A DNA stretch of 64,000 nt. It comes from Aequorivita sublithincola DSM 14238 (GTDB taxonomy: Bacteria > Bacteroidota > Bacteroidia > Flavobacteriales > Flavobacteriaceae). The DNA is taken from the NCBI RefSeq assembly GCF_000265385.1, contig NC_018013.1, forward strand, positions 2,941,001 through 3,005,000, given 5' to 3'. The notes under the pieces are model-generated. The model saw nothing but the letters and a program-made list of their open reading frames with translations. It had not been told where the DNA came from and did not search any database. Shown here piece by piece: positions 9,124 through 17,706 of the stretch (positions are counted from its first letter, which is position 1; each line of letters opens with the position of its first letter). The position numbers and the translations under genes are program-made.

Positions 9124-9558
9124 TTAATCTTCAAATACTTCAATTGTCACTTCTTTTTCTACCAAATCGGTGAATTTTCCTTTGTAGCGGGTTGCTTTCA
9201 CTAAGTGATTGTCTACCCAATGATAATTGCCGCCACGTGGTTTACCCATCAACATGCTGTGGTATTTAAAGCCATGTTCATCGAGCCAAGCTTCTGTTAC
9301 TTCGCGATGAGCTTCTGTTCGTGATGTGAAAAAGCAAATGATGTGACCTTCGTCATACCATTTGTTCAATGTTTTCAAAGCATCAGGGAATGGCGCGCAA
9401 GTTGCCATTCTTTCAGGTTCTTCGTTGGGGATATCTTCAGTAATGGTTCCGTCAATATCTATTAAGTAGTTTTTTATCCCTTCAGAAAGAATTGGACTCA
9501 CGTGTTCGCCCTTTTCTACTTTATCGTGCAGCATTTTTTCTACTTCTTGTTTTTTCAT
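9124..9558 (-). CDS. HAD-superfamily small phosphatase-like protein
   Basis: This 144-residue protein has HAD motif I, YLIDIDGTITED (residues about 31-42), motif II FFTSRTEAHREVTE (about 76-89) and a C-terminal GNYHWVDNHLVKATRY, which supplies the basic and acidic residues of motifs III/IV. It is minimal, with no cap domain. Homologues in Flavobacteriaceae are commonly named phosphoheptose isomerase, but no SIS domain is present and that name is not supported. It lies inside the minus-strand cluster between the two Fe-S genes. The substrate is unknown. Confidence 0.78.
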   Translation of the reverse strand: MKKQEVEKMLHDKVEKGEHVSPILSEGIKNYLIDIDGTITEDIPNEEPERMATCAPFPDALKTLNKWYDEGHIICFFTSRTEAHREVTEAWLDEHGFKYHSMLMGKPRGGNYHWVDNHLVKATRYKGKFTDLVEKEVTIEVFED

Positions 9559-9612
9559 GTTTTATTTTTTTGCCACGAATTCACGAATTCCTTCGGAATC
9601 GTTACATTTCAA

Positions 9613-10917
9613 TTAATTTTCATCTTTCCAATTCAAACGATCCATTTGATTGTAAGGCCAAGGCGCGCCATTATTTTCAATATTTGTCATTGCAACGTTC
9701 AATTCTGTTGGAGCGGCCGACTGTTCCATTACTAAATATTGACGCATATCCATAATAATACTCAATGGGTCAATACTTACGGGACAGGCTTCTACACAAG
9801 CGTTGCAAGTGGTGCAAGCCCAAAGCTCTTCGCGTGTTATATAATCATCGAGCAACTGTTTTCCGTCTGGTTTGAATTCGCCATGTTTGTCAATGTTCTT
9901 GCCTATTTCCTCAAGACGATCGCGAGTATCCATCATTATCTTTCTTGGCGAGAGTTTTTTACCTGTATTATTTGCTGGACATTCGTCCGTACAACGCCCG
10001 CATTCTGTACACGTATATGCGTTTAGAAGTTGAATTCTACTTAGATCCATCACATCACTTGCTCCAAATTTTGCCGGAGCTTCGATTGCTCCTTCTGCAG
10101 ATGCTGCAAAAGGATCTACGTTCGGATCCATCATCATTTTCACTTCTTTGGTAACAGATTCTAGGTTTTTGAATTTTCCTTTAGGCGTAACTTTTCCGAA
10201 GTAAACATTTGGGAACGCCAACATAATATGAAGGTGTTTTGAAAAATATAGGTAGTTAAGAAATATTAATATTCCTGTAATATGAAGCCACCAAGCGGTT
10301 CGTTCTATTGTATGAACGGTCCCTTCCGAAGCACCGCTAAACCAACCAGCGATATATTGAGAAATTACATTACCGTTATTCATTTCTTGAAAGTGAATAT
10401 CAGTTGCATTCATTAATAGAAAAAGCGCCATTAAAACCATTTCAAAGTATAGAATGAAATTTCCATCATTTTTGGGCCAACCTTTCATTTCGGGTTTCCA
10501 GAAACGTTGCAGTTTTATAATATTTCTTCGCAACCAAAAAATAGTTACTGAAACAAATACCAAAAGCGCTAGTATTTCAAAGGAACCTATCAGGAATCCA
10601 TAAAGACTTCCTATTGAAGAAAAGATGCGATGTGTGCCAAAAATACCGTCAATGATAATTTCTAGAACTTCTATATTTATAATTATAAATCCTAAATAAA
10701 CAATTATATGAAGAATACCAGCAACAGGTCTAACAACCATTTTTGATTGCCCAAGAGCTATGCGAAAAACGTTGCCCCATCTTTCACTTGTGTGATTTGA
10801 AGCATCTACTTTTTGTCCCAACTTAATGTTGCGAATTACTTTACGGATGTTAAAGGTAAAATAGCCTACACCCGCCAAAAGGACGATGCTGAAGAGTATG
10901 TTAGGAAGGTACTGCAT
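9613..10917 (-). CDS. Membrane Fe-S electron-transfer protein (NarI-like membrane domain plus two 4Fe-4S clusters)
   Basis: This is a 434-residue protein. The first 250 residues hold about five hydrophobic segments, including YLPNILFSIVLLAGVGYFTF at the start, with histidines suitable for haem binding (HIIVYLGFI, WWLHITGIL). The C-terminal part binds two 4Fe-4S clusters through CTECGRCTDECP and CTTCNACVEACP (about residues 303-378). This is the architecture of HdrC/DsrMK-like or ETF-quinone-type oxidoreductases. With the CCG protein at 8252-9043 it likely forms a membrane complex exchanging electrons with menaquinone. It starts 8 bases downstream of the MlaD gene on the same strand. The soluble redox partner is not evident. 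Confidence 0.87.
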   Translation of the reverse strand: MQYLPNILFSIVLLAGVGYFTFNIRKVIRNIKLGQKVDASNHTSERWGNVFRIALGQSKMVVRPVAGILHIIVYLGFIIINIEVLEIIIDGIFGTHRIFSSIGSLYGFLIGSFEILALLVFVSVTIFWLRRNIIKLQRFWKPEMKGWPKNDGNFILYFEMVLMALFLLMNATDIHFQEMNNGNVISQYIAGWFSGASEGTVHTIERTAWWLHITGILIFLNYLYFSKHLHIMLAFPNVYFGKVTPKGKFKNLESVTKEVKMMMDPNVDPFAASAEGAIEAPAKFGASDVMDLSRIQLLNAYTCTECGRCTDECPANNTGKKLSPRKIMMDTRDRLEEIGKNIDKHGEFKPDGKQLLDDYITREELWACTTCNACVEACPVSIDPLSIIMDMRQYLVMEQSAAPTELNVAMTNIENNGAPWPYNQMDRLNWKDEN

Positions 10918-10925
10918 GGTTTGGT

Positions 10926-11876
10926 TTATTCTTCTGGATTGTCTGGCGTTTCGTAATCTTTATTCTTTTTTCCGAAAACCGAAATATGAACGTAACGTTT
11001 TGGATTGAGTTTTACGTCTTGTAGAAGTTGTTCCAATTGTCTTGAAGCGCCTTCTAAATTTTCGTAAAGTTTATCGTCTTTTAAAAGTTTTCCGATAGAA
11101 CCATCTCCATTATCTACGCCAGATACAATTTTATCCATTTTATCCACCACACTTTGAAGATCTGTTACCAGTTTTCCTGTTTCCAGTTGCGCTAAAGAAT
11201 CTGTTAGCTTGGAAAGATTGTTTGCGGTTTTATCCAGATTGCTAAAAGTATTGTCCAACTTTCCTGTGTTGTTAGAAAGTATATAATTCAAATTTTCAGA
11301 AACTCCTGAGAAAGAATTTAATGTATTATTCAGGTTTTCGATAGCTTCTTTTAGGTTTTTTCTTGTTTTTTCATCCACAATGGCATTTACATTTAATAAT
11401 AGCGTATCTACCGTAGCTAAAGTATTGTTCACTTTTTTCTCTAAGGGGCCAAGTGCTTTAGAAACGGCAGTTAACATTCCGTCTTCCACGTCACCACGAA
11501 GGGTGTCGCCGCTTTTGGCTATATTATTTGCATCGTATTCTGGGAAGATTCCTAAATTTTTTCCACCAAGTAGTCCTGAGCTATAAATTCTAACAATACT
11601 GTTTTTTGAAAAGTCGAAGTCTTTTTCAACAGTAAACTTCACAACCAATCCACCTTTTGAATTGGCGAAAGAAATATTCTGCACCTTCCCCACTGTTAGA
11701 CCGTTGATAGTAACTGGAGCTGCTTGCGCCAGACCTTCAACGTTGTCATATTTTACAAAAAATTCACGATTTTTATCGAGTAGATTAGTGCCTTTTAAAA
11801 AACTATAGCCAAATATTAATAATAATATGGCGCCAATGGCAAGAATTCCGGTTTTTACTTCTCTGGATAGCCTCAA
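10926..11876 (-). CDS. MlaD/MCE-family lipid transport protein
   Basis: This is a 316-residue protein with one N-terminal membrane anchor (GILAIGAILLLIFGYSFLKG, about residues 10-29), then one MCE/MlaD domain (FVKYDNVEGLAQAAPVTING through GKNLGIFP). A long, largely helical C-terminal region follows, rich in Asn, Leu and Lys (residues about 150-290). MCE proteins form periplasmic hexamers that shuttle phospholipids between the inner and outer membranes together with MlaE/MlaF-type ABC components, which are not in this window. It lies between the amidase and the Fe-S gene and is probably in the same transcript as both. Confidence 0.9.
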   Translation of the reverse strand: MRLSREVKTGILAIGAILLLIFGYSFLKGTNLLDKNREFFVKYDNVEGLAQAAPVTINGLTVGKVQNISFANSKGGLVVKFTVEKDFDFSKNSIVRIYSSGLLGGKNLGIFPEYDANNIAKSGDTLRGDVEDGMLTAVSKALGPLEKKVNNTLATVDTLLLNVNAIVDEKTRKNLKEAIENLNNTLNSFSGVSENLNYILSNNTGKLDNTFSNLDKTANNLSKLTDSLAQLETGKLVTDLQSVVDKMDKIVSGVDNGDGSIGKLLKDDKLYENLEGASRQLEQLLQDVKLNPKRYVHISVFGKKNKDYETPDNPEE

Positions 11877-11930
11877 GTGTGTGATTTTAGATTTTGAACA
11901 AATTTAAGTGATAAATATAAAGAAAGCACA

Positions 11931-13058
11931 CTAATTTGCTTTCGACTTTAACACTTCTGGAACATTTACTTTTTTACCTTTTTTAAATGCCACAATGTAT
12001 GCAGACTGATATCCTTTTTGTTGCACAAAGGTTTTCATTAACTGAATTTTGTTATAGTCAGAGGTTTCGCCATAGTAATATTTGAAAAGTCCATCTTCCT
12101 TATCGCGGCTTACGTCTTTGATTCCCTTGAAGTTACTTGGTTTTGGGTCTAGCTTTCTGCTACTGGCGGCCAATTGGACTTTGAAGGTTATTCCTTCATA
12201 AATATTTTCCACTGTATTTTCTATGGCCTTTTCTACTTTTTCATTAGTAATAACTGGGTTTTTGAAGTCTTCAGTAGCCAAAGTAATCTGCTTTTTATAT
12301 AAAAGAATTCCATTTGTAATTTCTTTGGCCAATTCGCTCCTCCCACCAGAAGAATTAACATAGGGTCCTTCAGTATTGTTTGTTAAAAACCCTAACTCCA
12401 CCAACACACTAGGCATATAGGAACTATGTAATACCCAAAAAGGAGCCGATCGAACACTTCGGTCCTTCCTTTTAAGATTATTAACTATGTTATTTTGAAT
12501 AAGCCCCGCCAACATAATACTCTGGTCTAAATATTCTTCTTGCATTAATGAAAAACCTATAAATGATTGTGGTGAATTTGGATCAAAACCTGCATATTTT
12601 TCGTGGTAATTATCTTCTAGATAGATTACTTCATTCTCTTTCTTTGCAGTTTCAAAATTCTTTCCAGATTTGTCAACTCCCATCACAAAAGTCCCAATTC
12701 CCTGTGCTTGTGAGTTGTGCGAATCGCAATGTATAGACACAAATATGTCTGCATCTACTTCATTTGCAATTGGTCCTCTTCTGTATAAATCTATAAAAAC
12801 GTCAGTTTTACGAGTGTAAACAACTTTTACGTTGTCTTGTGCTTCTAAAAGTTTCCCAACTTGCAAAGTAACATCAAGAACAATGTCTTTTTCATAAAAG
12901 CCGTTACCTCTATTGCCTGAATCCTTGCCACCGTGACCAGCATCAAGAACAACAATGAATGGTTTATTGTTTTTTTGCGCTGTAGAAGTATTAAAAGAGA
13001 ATAAAAAAATACTTAGTATTAATACGAAAGAAGAAATTATTTTCGTTTTCATAAACAT
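11931..13058 (-). CDS. N-acetylmuramoyl-L-alanine amidase (Amidase_3)
   Basis: This 375-residue secreted protein has a signal peptide ending near NTSTAQ. The amidase_3 zinc-enzyme domain runs from about residue 33 to 260. VVLDAGHGGKDSG supplies the first His, VSIHCDSH the second and VLVELGFLTN the catalytic Glu. A C-terminal region of about 80 residues with YKVQLAASS-like features (here FKVQLAASSRKLD) resembles a SPOR-type peptidoglycan-binding unit. It cleaves the amide between N-acetylmuramic acid and the stem peptide in the periplasm and is likely involved in cell separation. It is the first gene of the minus-strand cluster and diverges from lptD. Confidence 0.92.
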   Translation of the reverse strand: MFMKTKIISSFVLILSIFLFSFNTSTAQKNNKPFIVVLDAGHGGKDSGNRGNGFYEKDIVLDVTLQVGKLLEAQDNVKVVYTRKTDVFIDLYRRGPIANEVDADIFVSIHCDSHNSQAQGIGTFVMGVDKSGKNFETAKKENEVIYLEDNYHEKYAGFDPNSPQSFIGFSLMQEEYLDQSIMLAGLIQNNIVNNLKRKDRSVRSAPFWVLHSSYMPSVLVELGFLTNNTEGPYVNSSGGRSELAKEITNGILLYKKQITLATEDFKNPVITNEKVEKAIENTVENIYEGITFKVQLAASSRKLDPKPSNFKGIKDVSRDKEDGLFKYYYGETSDYNKIQLMKTFVQQKGYQSAYIVAFKKGKKVNVPEVLKSKAN

Positions 13059-13099
13059 TTTAACGATTGATTTTATTGATTATTATTTTTAAAAATGAC

Positions 13100-13246
13100 G
13101 GTTTGAATCACGACCGCTTCGCTGCACGACTCACGACAGATTGGTCTTAGTATTAAATTTATAGTTAGAAAAATGAACTATTTTTTTTGTCATGGGTCAT
13201 TTAAGTTGTGGTTCGTGTTTCATTTTTAATCGTGGTTCGTGTTCCT
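13100..13246. repeat. Degenerate CACGA-word repeats in the amidase/lptD divergent gap
   Basis: AATCACGACCGC...GCACGACTCACGAC at 13107-13137 is answered by GTGGTTCGTG (13207-13216) and CGTGGTTCGTG (13231-13241) in the opposite sense. These are tandem and inverted copies of a CACGAnnCACGA word. There is no reading frame across the gap. Confidence 0.5.
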
Positions 13247-13310
13247 AGTCAGTGAAAACTTCTTTTTTCCAAAAAGTTCATATAAAAAAACGTACCCGAA
13301 AAAATATGTT

Positions 13311-13318
13311 TATTTTTG
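13311..13318 (+). promoter_or_regulatory. Candidate -7 promoter element (TATTTTTG) for lptD
   Basis: TATTTTTG matches the Bacteroidota TAnnTTTG -7 box exactly. No good TTTG lies 19 bases upstream, so the -33 half is weak. If used, transcription starts near 13325 and the TTG at 13316 cannot be the start codon of lptD. Confidence 0.4.
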
Positions 13319-13366
13319 AACGTTTCAAATACTGAGCCAAAACTACAAAATAATAGCATCAGCACA

Positions 13367-16084
13367 TTGCGAACCAATAGGCATTACTTAACAATCTTCT
13401 TAACATTCCTGCTTTTTTGCAGCGCAGTTTCGCATTCTCAAGACATTCCGCCAAAGAATGAAGCTAACATTCCCAAAACCAGCAAAGAAGACACTCTTAC
13501 GGTAAACTTAAAACCTATTGTTGATGAAATGAACGAGCAGGCTCAAGATACCGTGAAGACCGATTCCATAAAGCCTCCAAAGGAAACTTTGACTGATGTT
13601 GTAGATTATTATGGCGAAGATTATGTGCTTTTAAATAGAAAGGAGAACAGAGTATATATGTACAACAAAGCCTACATTATCTACGGAGATATGCGGATTG
13701 ATGCAGGTTTGATAATTCTGGACTATAACAAAAACGAAGTTTACGCCAAAGGAATAGACAGCGGAGGCGTTTACAGCCAACGACCAATTTTTGTGCAAGG
13801 AGCTAATAGAGTTGAACCGGACTCCATTAGATATAATTTTAATTCTGAAAAAGCACTCGTTTATAACAGCAGAACGGAACAAAACGGCTTTAACGTAATT
13901 GCAGAAGTAACCAAAAAAGTGAACGATTCCGTAGTTTATCTTCGGAATGTGAAGTTCACCACTTCAAAAAACATTGACGATCCTGAATATTATTTCTACA
14001 CCCGAAAGGCGAAGTTTGTTCCGAAGAAAAAAATTGTTACAGGACTTACCAATATGTATATAGCCGATGTGCCAACGCCCATAGGTCTGCCGTTTGCGTA
14101 TTTTCCCTTGACGGAAGACCGTACTTCTGGTTTCATAATTCCTTCTTTTGGGGAAAATAATAGTCGTGGTTTTTTCTTTCAAAACGGTGGGTATTACTTC
14201 GCGATTAATGATTATCTGGATTTTAGTTTGCTGGGCGATTATTACACCAACGGAAGCTATGCACTACGCGGCGAGTCTTCCTATAAATTGAAATATAAAT
14301 ACACTGGAAGTGTAAGCGCCCGTTATGAAAAACTCGTACAAGAAGAACGTGGTTTCCCTGGTTTTGACGAAAGAGCCAATTATAACATCCGCTGGTCGCA
14401 CAATCAGGATGCCAAAAGCAATCCGAGTTCGCGTTTTTCAGCTTCGGTGAATTTGGGCAGTAGTCAATATTTTAGGGAATCTATCAACCAAGTCAATAAT
14501 GCCAGTGCTTTGGTTAATAATTTAAGTTCCAATATTTCGTATGCAAAAAGTTTTGAAGGCGATCCACAGGTAAATTTCACACTTGCGGCCACACAAACTT
14601 TAAACACGCAAACGCAGGAAATTTCTATGTCGCTACCAAATTTGAACGCTAGTGTTTCGAGGATATATCCCTTTGCTCCTAAGGACGGTGCCAAGAAAGG
14701 GATTATTCAAAATATAAATTTTCAGTATGACCTTTCTGCAGAAAATAGAATTAACACTGCCGATTCGCTTTTCTTCAAAAAAGAAATGTTTAACACTGCT
14801 CAAATCGGTGCGCAACACAGCATCCCACTTACCACAAACTTTAAAATTTTTAAATTTTTAAGTGCTTCTGCAGGAACCACATATAGAGAAACTTGGCTTT
14901 TGAAAACAACCCGCCAACGTTATGACAAAAATGCTTTTGACGGCGAGGGAGGAATTGTAAGAGATACCGTTTCAGGTTTTGAGAGTTACCGAACTTATAA
15001 CTTCCAAACTAGTTTGGGAACTACGCTTTATGGACTTTTTAACTTCGGAAAAGATAAAAAAATTCAAGCCATTCGTCACGTTGCCAGACCTTCCATCAGT
15101 TATAACATAAATCCATCTTTTGATAGGTATTATGACGAATTTATTGTGCCCAGAACCGCGGAGGAGACTGCGGACAGAACCGTGCAATATTCAAGATTTG
15201 AAAATACACTCTACGGACCTCCTGGCAAAACATACTCCAGCAACATTGGTCTGTCGCTAAGCAATACGTTTGAAGCTAAAGTGCGTGATCGTGATACCCT
15301 TGCCAAAGAACCAAAAAAGGTGATTTTGTTGAATAACCTAAACTTTTCAACTGCATATAATCTTGCTGGAGATTCTTTACAATGGAGTCCATTGCGTTTC
15401 ACAGGGAGCATTCCTATTGTGAAGAGACTAGATTTCAACTTTAGTGGAACTATGGATCCGTATGCTTTGGACAACAACAATAATAAGATAGATGTTTTCA
15501 ATATTAATAACGGTGGAAGTCTTTTTAGGCTTACCAATGCCAATGTGAGCGTTAATTATTCCTTTAGCAGCAAAGATTTTGAAGGAGGAAAAAAAGATGT
15601 AGACAAGATAGAAAACGAAACCTTTAGAAATGGCGGGCGACCTGATGATCTTTTTGGGGAAGCTACCAATATTTATGACGGTCAGATTTATAATAATGAT
15701 AGCGCGGAAGAGGACGAGGACAAAACCAATGTGGAATGGTACAATTATAAAATTCCGTGGGATGTTCGTTTTGCATATACCGTGACTTATGGAAATATGC
15801 GGCGAGAAAACGAAATTTCCAGTCAATCCTTCATGGTAAGCACCAATATGGAACTGGCACCACGTTGGACGGTTGGTGTTTCATCAGGTTACGATTTTAA
15901 GAATAATGGAGTTACTTTAACGCAGTTCCGTTTCCAGCGTGATTTGGAAAGCTGGCAGATGAGTTTTAACTGGACGCCAATTGGCAGTATCAACACGGCT
16001 TGGTATTTCTTTATAGGAATAAAATCTTCTATGCTTAGTGATATTAAATATGATAAGCGTCGAGAGAATGATAAGAGGTTGTAG
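13367..16084 (+). CDS. lptD: LPS-assembly outer-membrane protein LptD
   Basis: LptD is the outer-membrane barrel that inserts lipopolysaccharide into the outer leaflet. The protein has a signal peptide, an OstA/LptA-like periplasmic part (VVDYYGEDYVLLNRKENRVY through GVYSQRP, with repeated beta-jellyroll strands) and a barrel of about 650 residues rich in alternating strands. The signal for the plug region is VPTPIGLPFAYFPLTEDR. The frame stays open back to a TTG at 13316. I chose the TTG at 13367 because it gives a standard signal peptide (RTNRHYLTIFLTFLLFCSAV) and lies downstream of a candidate -7 box that covers the earlier TTG. The protein is then 905 residues. The choice of start is inference; the family is clear. 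It diverges from the amidase and ridA follows in the same direction. Confidence 0.88.
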   Translation: MRTNRHYLTIFLTFLLFCSAVSHSQDIPPKNEANIPKTSKEDTLTVNLKPIVDEMNEQAQDTVKTDSIKPPKETLTDVVDYYGEDYVLLNRKENRVYMYNKAYIIYGDMRIDAGLIILDYNKNEVYAKGIDSGGVYSQRPIFVQGANRVEPDSIRYNFNSEKALVYNSRTEQNGFNVIAEVTKKVNDSVVYLRNVKFTTSKNIDDPEYYFYTRKAKFVPKKKIVTGLTNMYIADVPTPIGLPFAYFPLTEDRTSGFIIPSFGENNSRGFFFQNGGYYFAINDYLDFSLLGDYYTNGSYALRGESSYKLKYKYTGSVSARYEKLVQEERGFPGFDERANYNIRWSHNQDAKSNPSSRFSASVNLGSSQYFRESINQVNNASALVNNLSSNISYAKSFEGDPQVNFTLAATQTLNTQTQEISMSLPNLNASVSRIYPFAPKDGAKKGIIQNINFQYDLSAENRINTADSLFFKKEMFNTAQIGAQHSIPLTTNFKIFKFLSASAGTTYRETWLLKTTRQRYDKNAFDGEGGIVRDTVSGFESYRTYNFQTSLGTTLYGLFNFGKDKKIQAIRHVARPSISYNINPSFDRYYDEFIVPRTAEETADRTVQYSRFENTLYGPPGKTYSSNIGLSLSNTFEAKVRDRDTLAKEPKKVILLNNLNFSTAYNLAGDSLQWSPLRFTGSIPIVKRLDFNFSGTMDPYALDNNNNKIDVFNINNGGSLFRLTNANVSVNYSFSSKDFEGGKKDVDKIENETFRNGGRPDDLFGEATNIYDGQIYNNDSAEEDEDKTNVEWYNYKIPWDVRFAYTVTYGNMRRENEISSQSFMVSTNMELAPRWTVGVSSGYDFKNNGVTLTQFRFQRDLESWQMSFNWTPIGSINTAWYFFIGIKSSMLSDIKYDKRRENDKRL

Positions 16085-16200
16085 TATAAATTCCAAAAAT
16101 CAAGCTCCAAATTTCAAATAAATTCCAAAATTTCAAAAACAAAAACTTTAACTCCTAAACTAATCAACTTCTCAACTTCTCAACTCATAAACTTTAAAAA
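16085..16200. repeat. Low-complexity word repeat between lptD and ridA
   Basis: There are several near-copies of AAATTCCAAA / CAAATTTCAAA (16086-16140), then CAACTTCTCAACTTCTCAACTC (16167-16188). The gap is non-coding. It resembles the CCAAGTTTAAAG element at 9061-9118 in composition. Confidence 0.5.
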
Positions 16201-16581
16201 ATGAAAACAATAATCACCACTCCAAACGCCCCCGCTCCTATTGGACCATACAATCAGGCTATTCTTAATGGAAATATGCTTTACACTTCTGGGCAAATAG
16301 CCATTGACCCTAAAACAGGCAACTTGGTTTTGGATGATATTAAAACCGAAACCAAGCTAGTTATGGAAAACCTTAAATCAATCCTTACCGAGGCTGGAAT
16401 GACGTTTGAAAATGTTTTGAAAACTAGCATCTTCATTAGCGATATGCACAACTTTGCAGCAATAAATGAAGTGTATGCAACTTACTTTAATGAAGCCACT
16501 GCCCCAGCTCGCGAGACTGTAGAAGTTGCAAATCTGCCTAAGTTCGTGAATGTGGAGATCTCTGTAATAGCTTCGCTTTAG
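16201..16581 (+). CDS. ridA: RidA-family enamine/imine deaminase
   Basis: This is a 126-residue protein of the YjgF/YER057c/UK114 family. The family-defining features are present: GPYNQAI near residue 18, LYTSGQIAIDP, the conserved Arg in PARETVEVANLP, and EISVIA at the C-terminus. RidA trimers hydrolyse reactive 2-aminoacrylate-type enamines made by PLP enzymes, releasing ammonia, in the cytoplasm. The length is exactly typical. It follows lptD on the same strand, separated by a 116-base repeat-rich gap. Confidence 0.95.
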   Translation: MKTIITTPNAPAPIGPYNQAILNGNMLYTSGQIAIDPKTGNLVLDDIKTETKLVMENLKSILTEAGMTFENVLKTSIFISDMHNFAAINEVYATYFNEATAPARETVEVANLPKFVNVEISVIASL

Positions 16582-16697
16582 CAAGTATTACACGTTTTTC
16601 TAGTATTCATAAAAAATACTTCAACCATAAATATTTCACTTTATGGGTTAAATTACTTTTGAATAATTCTAAAATGATTGCATTAAGAAACGTTTAA

Positions 16698-17462
16698 TTA
16701 ATAGCATAGCTTCCGTATTCCAATAAAAACAAAAACCATTACGGTATAACCTAAAATGAAAGGCAGAATAAGTGCTTTAAGACCTGAAACTAGCATAATA
16801 GCAATCAAGAGTAGTTGGAAACCCAAACCAAAGGTAGAAACACTTGTCATTAACCAATTTGGCAACGTTTTTCCTTTAGCCGCATTACTATCCAAAGTGT
16901 AAATTATTTTATCGAAAGCACCGTAAAGAAGCTTATACAACCCAAAAAGAATAGTTACATGCTTTTGCTTTTCACCTTCCATGGCTTTCGGAGTTTTGTT
17001 TTCAAACACGCGGCTCGTTGTGTCGCCATCAAATTTGTTCCTTAGAATAACATAGTAGTAATTGTAAAGCGTGCCCTGTAACTGCATACCTAGAAATGCG
17101 AAAAGACATAGCCAAATACTAATGTCGCCACCATACCATATTGCTATAAATATGAGTGCGTTTAATAAAATGTCTGCCACAGAATCCAAATAACGCCCGG
17201 TGAAGGATGGTGTTTTTTTTACGCGCGCTAATTCACCATCTGCGGCATCCAAAATAGATTTTAAAATTAAAAAGAAAGCGGCTAGCCAATACTGTTCTTG
17301 AACAATACAATAAATAGCTATGAGACCAGCAATTATGAAACCAATCGTTACATGAATTGGTGTGGCTTTAGTATTCTTTAAAGCGTTTGCGATGATTCTG
17401 GCTATTGGTCTTCCATAGTCTGAAAGATCTAAAAATTTATGCGCTTTTGGTAGTTTGGACAT
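16698..17462 (-). CDS. CDP-alcohol phosphatidyltransferase-family membrane protein
   Basis: This 254-residue integral membrane protein has the complete CDP-OH-P transferase motif D-x2-D-G-x2-A-R-x8-G-x3-D-x3-D, seen as DAADGELARV then GRYLDSVAD around residues 91-112. Five to six hydrophobic segments surround it. The enzyme moves a phosphoalcohol from CDP-diacylglycerol or a CDP-alcohol to an acceptor at the inner membrane. The acceptor alcohol cannot be told from the sequence. An extra cytoplasmic loop (residues about 150-175, rich in Lys and Glu) is present. It converges on ridA and diverges from the MscS gene. Confidence 0.88.
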   Translation of the reverse strand: MSKLPKAHKFLDLSDYGRPIARIIANALKNTKATPIHVTIGFIIAGLIAIYCIVQEQYWLAAFFLILKSILDAADGELARVKKTPSFTGRYLDSVADILLNALIFIAIWYGGDISIWLCLFAFLGMQLQGTLYNYYYVILRNKFDGDTTSRVFENKTPKAMEGEKQKHVTILFGLYKLLYGAFDKIIYTLDSNAAKGKTLPNWLMTSVSTFGLGFQLLLIAIMLVSGLKALILPFILGYTVMVFVFIGIRKLCY

Positions 17463-17706
17463 GCAATATCATAGCAAGGTTGTTTTGGAATATACCTAAG
17501 AAAGCCGCAAAGATATAACTAATGGATATTTTAGGAATTGGTTTGTGGAAGTAATTAATTTAACCATCGCTGATGTGTCGTTTAATATATATTTTGAGAT
17601 ATATCCTTTATGGAAATAAGTGCAGAGATTGGGTTAAATTCAAAAGAAACCGAAAATTCAAAACAGATACCCTATTTTTACAAATGACTCAAGCACCAAA
17701 AACAAT

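Noticed and set aside
9124..9558. The database-style name phosphoheptose isomerase for the HAD-like protein
   Set aside because: The sequence has HAD motifs (DIDGT and TSR) and no SIS fold features.
15428..15826. A 132-codon minus-strand open frame inside lptD
   Set aside because: It lies wholly within the LptD barrel coding sequence on the opposite strand, has no plausible start context and resembles no family.
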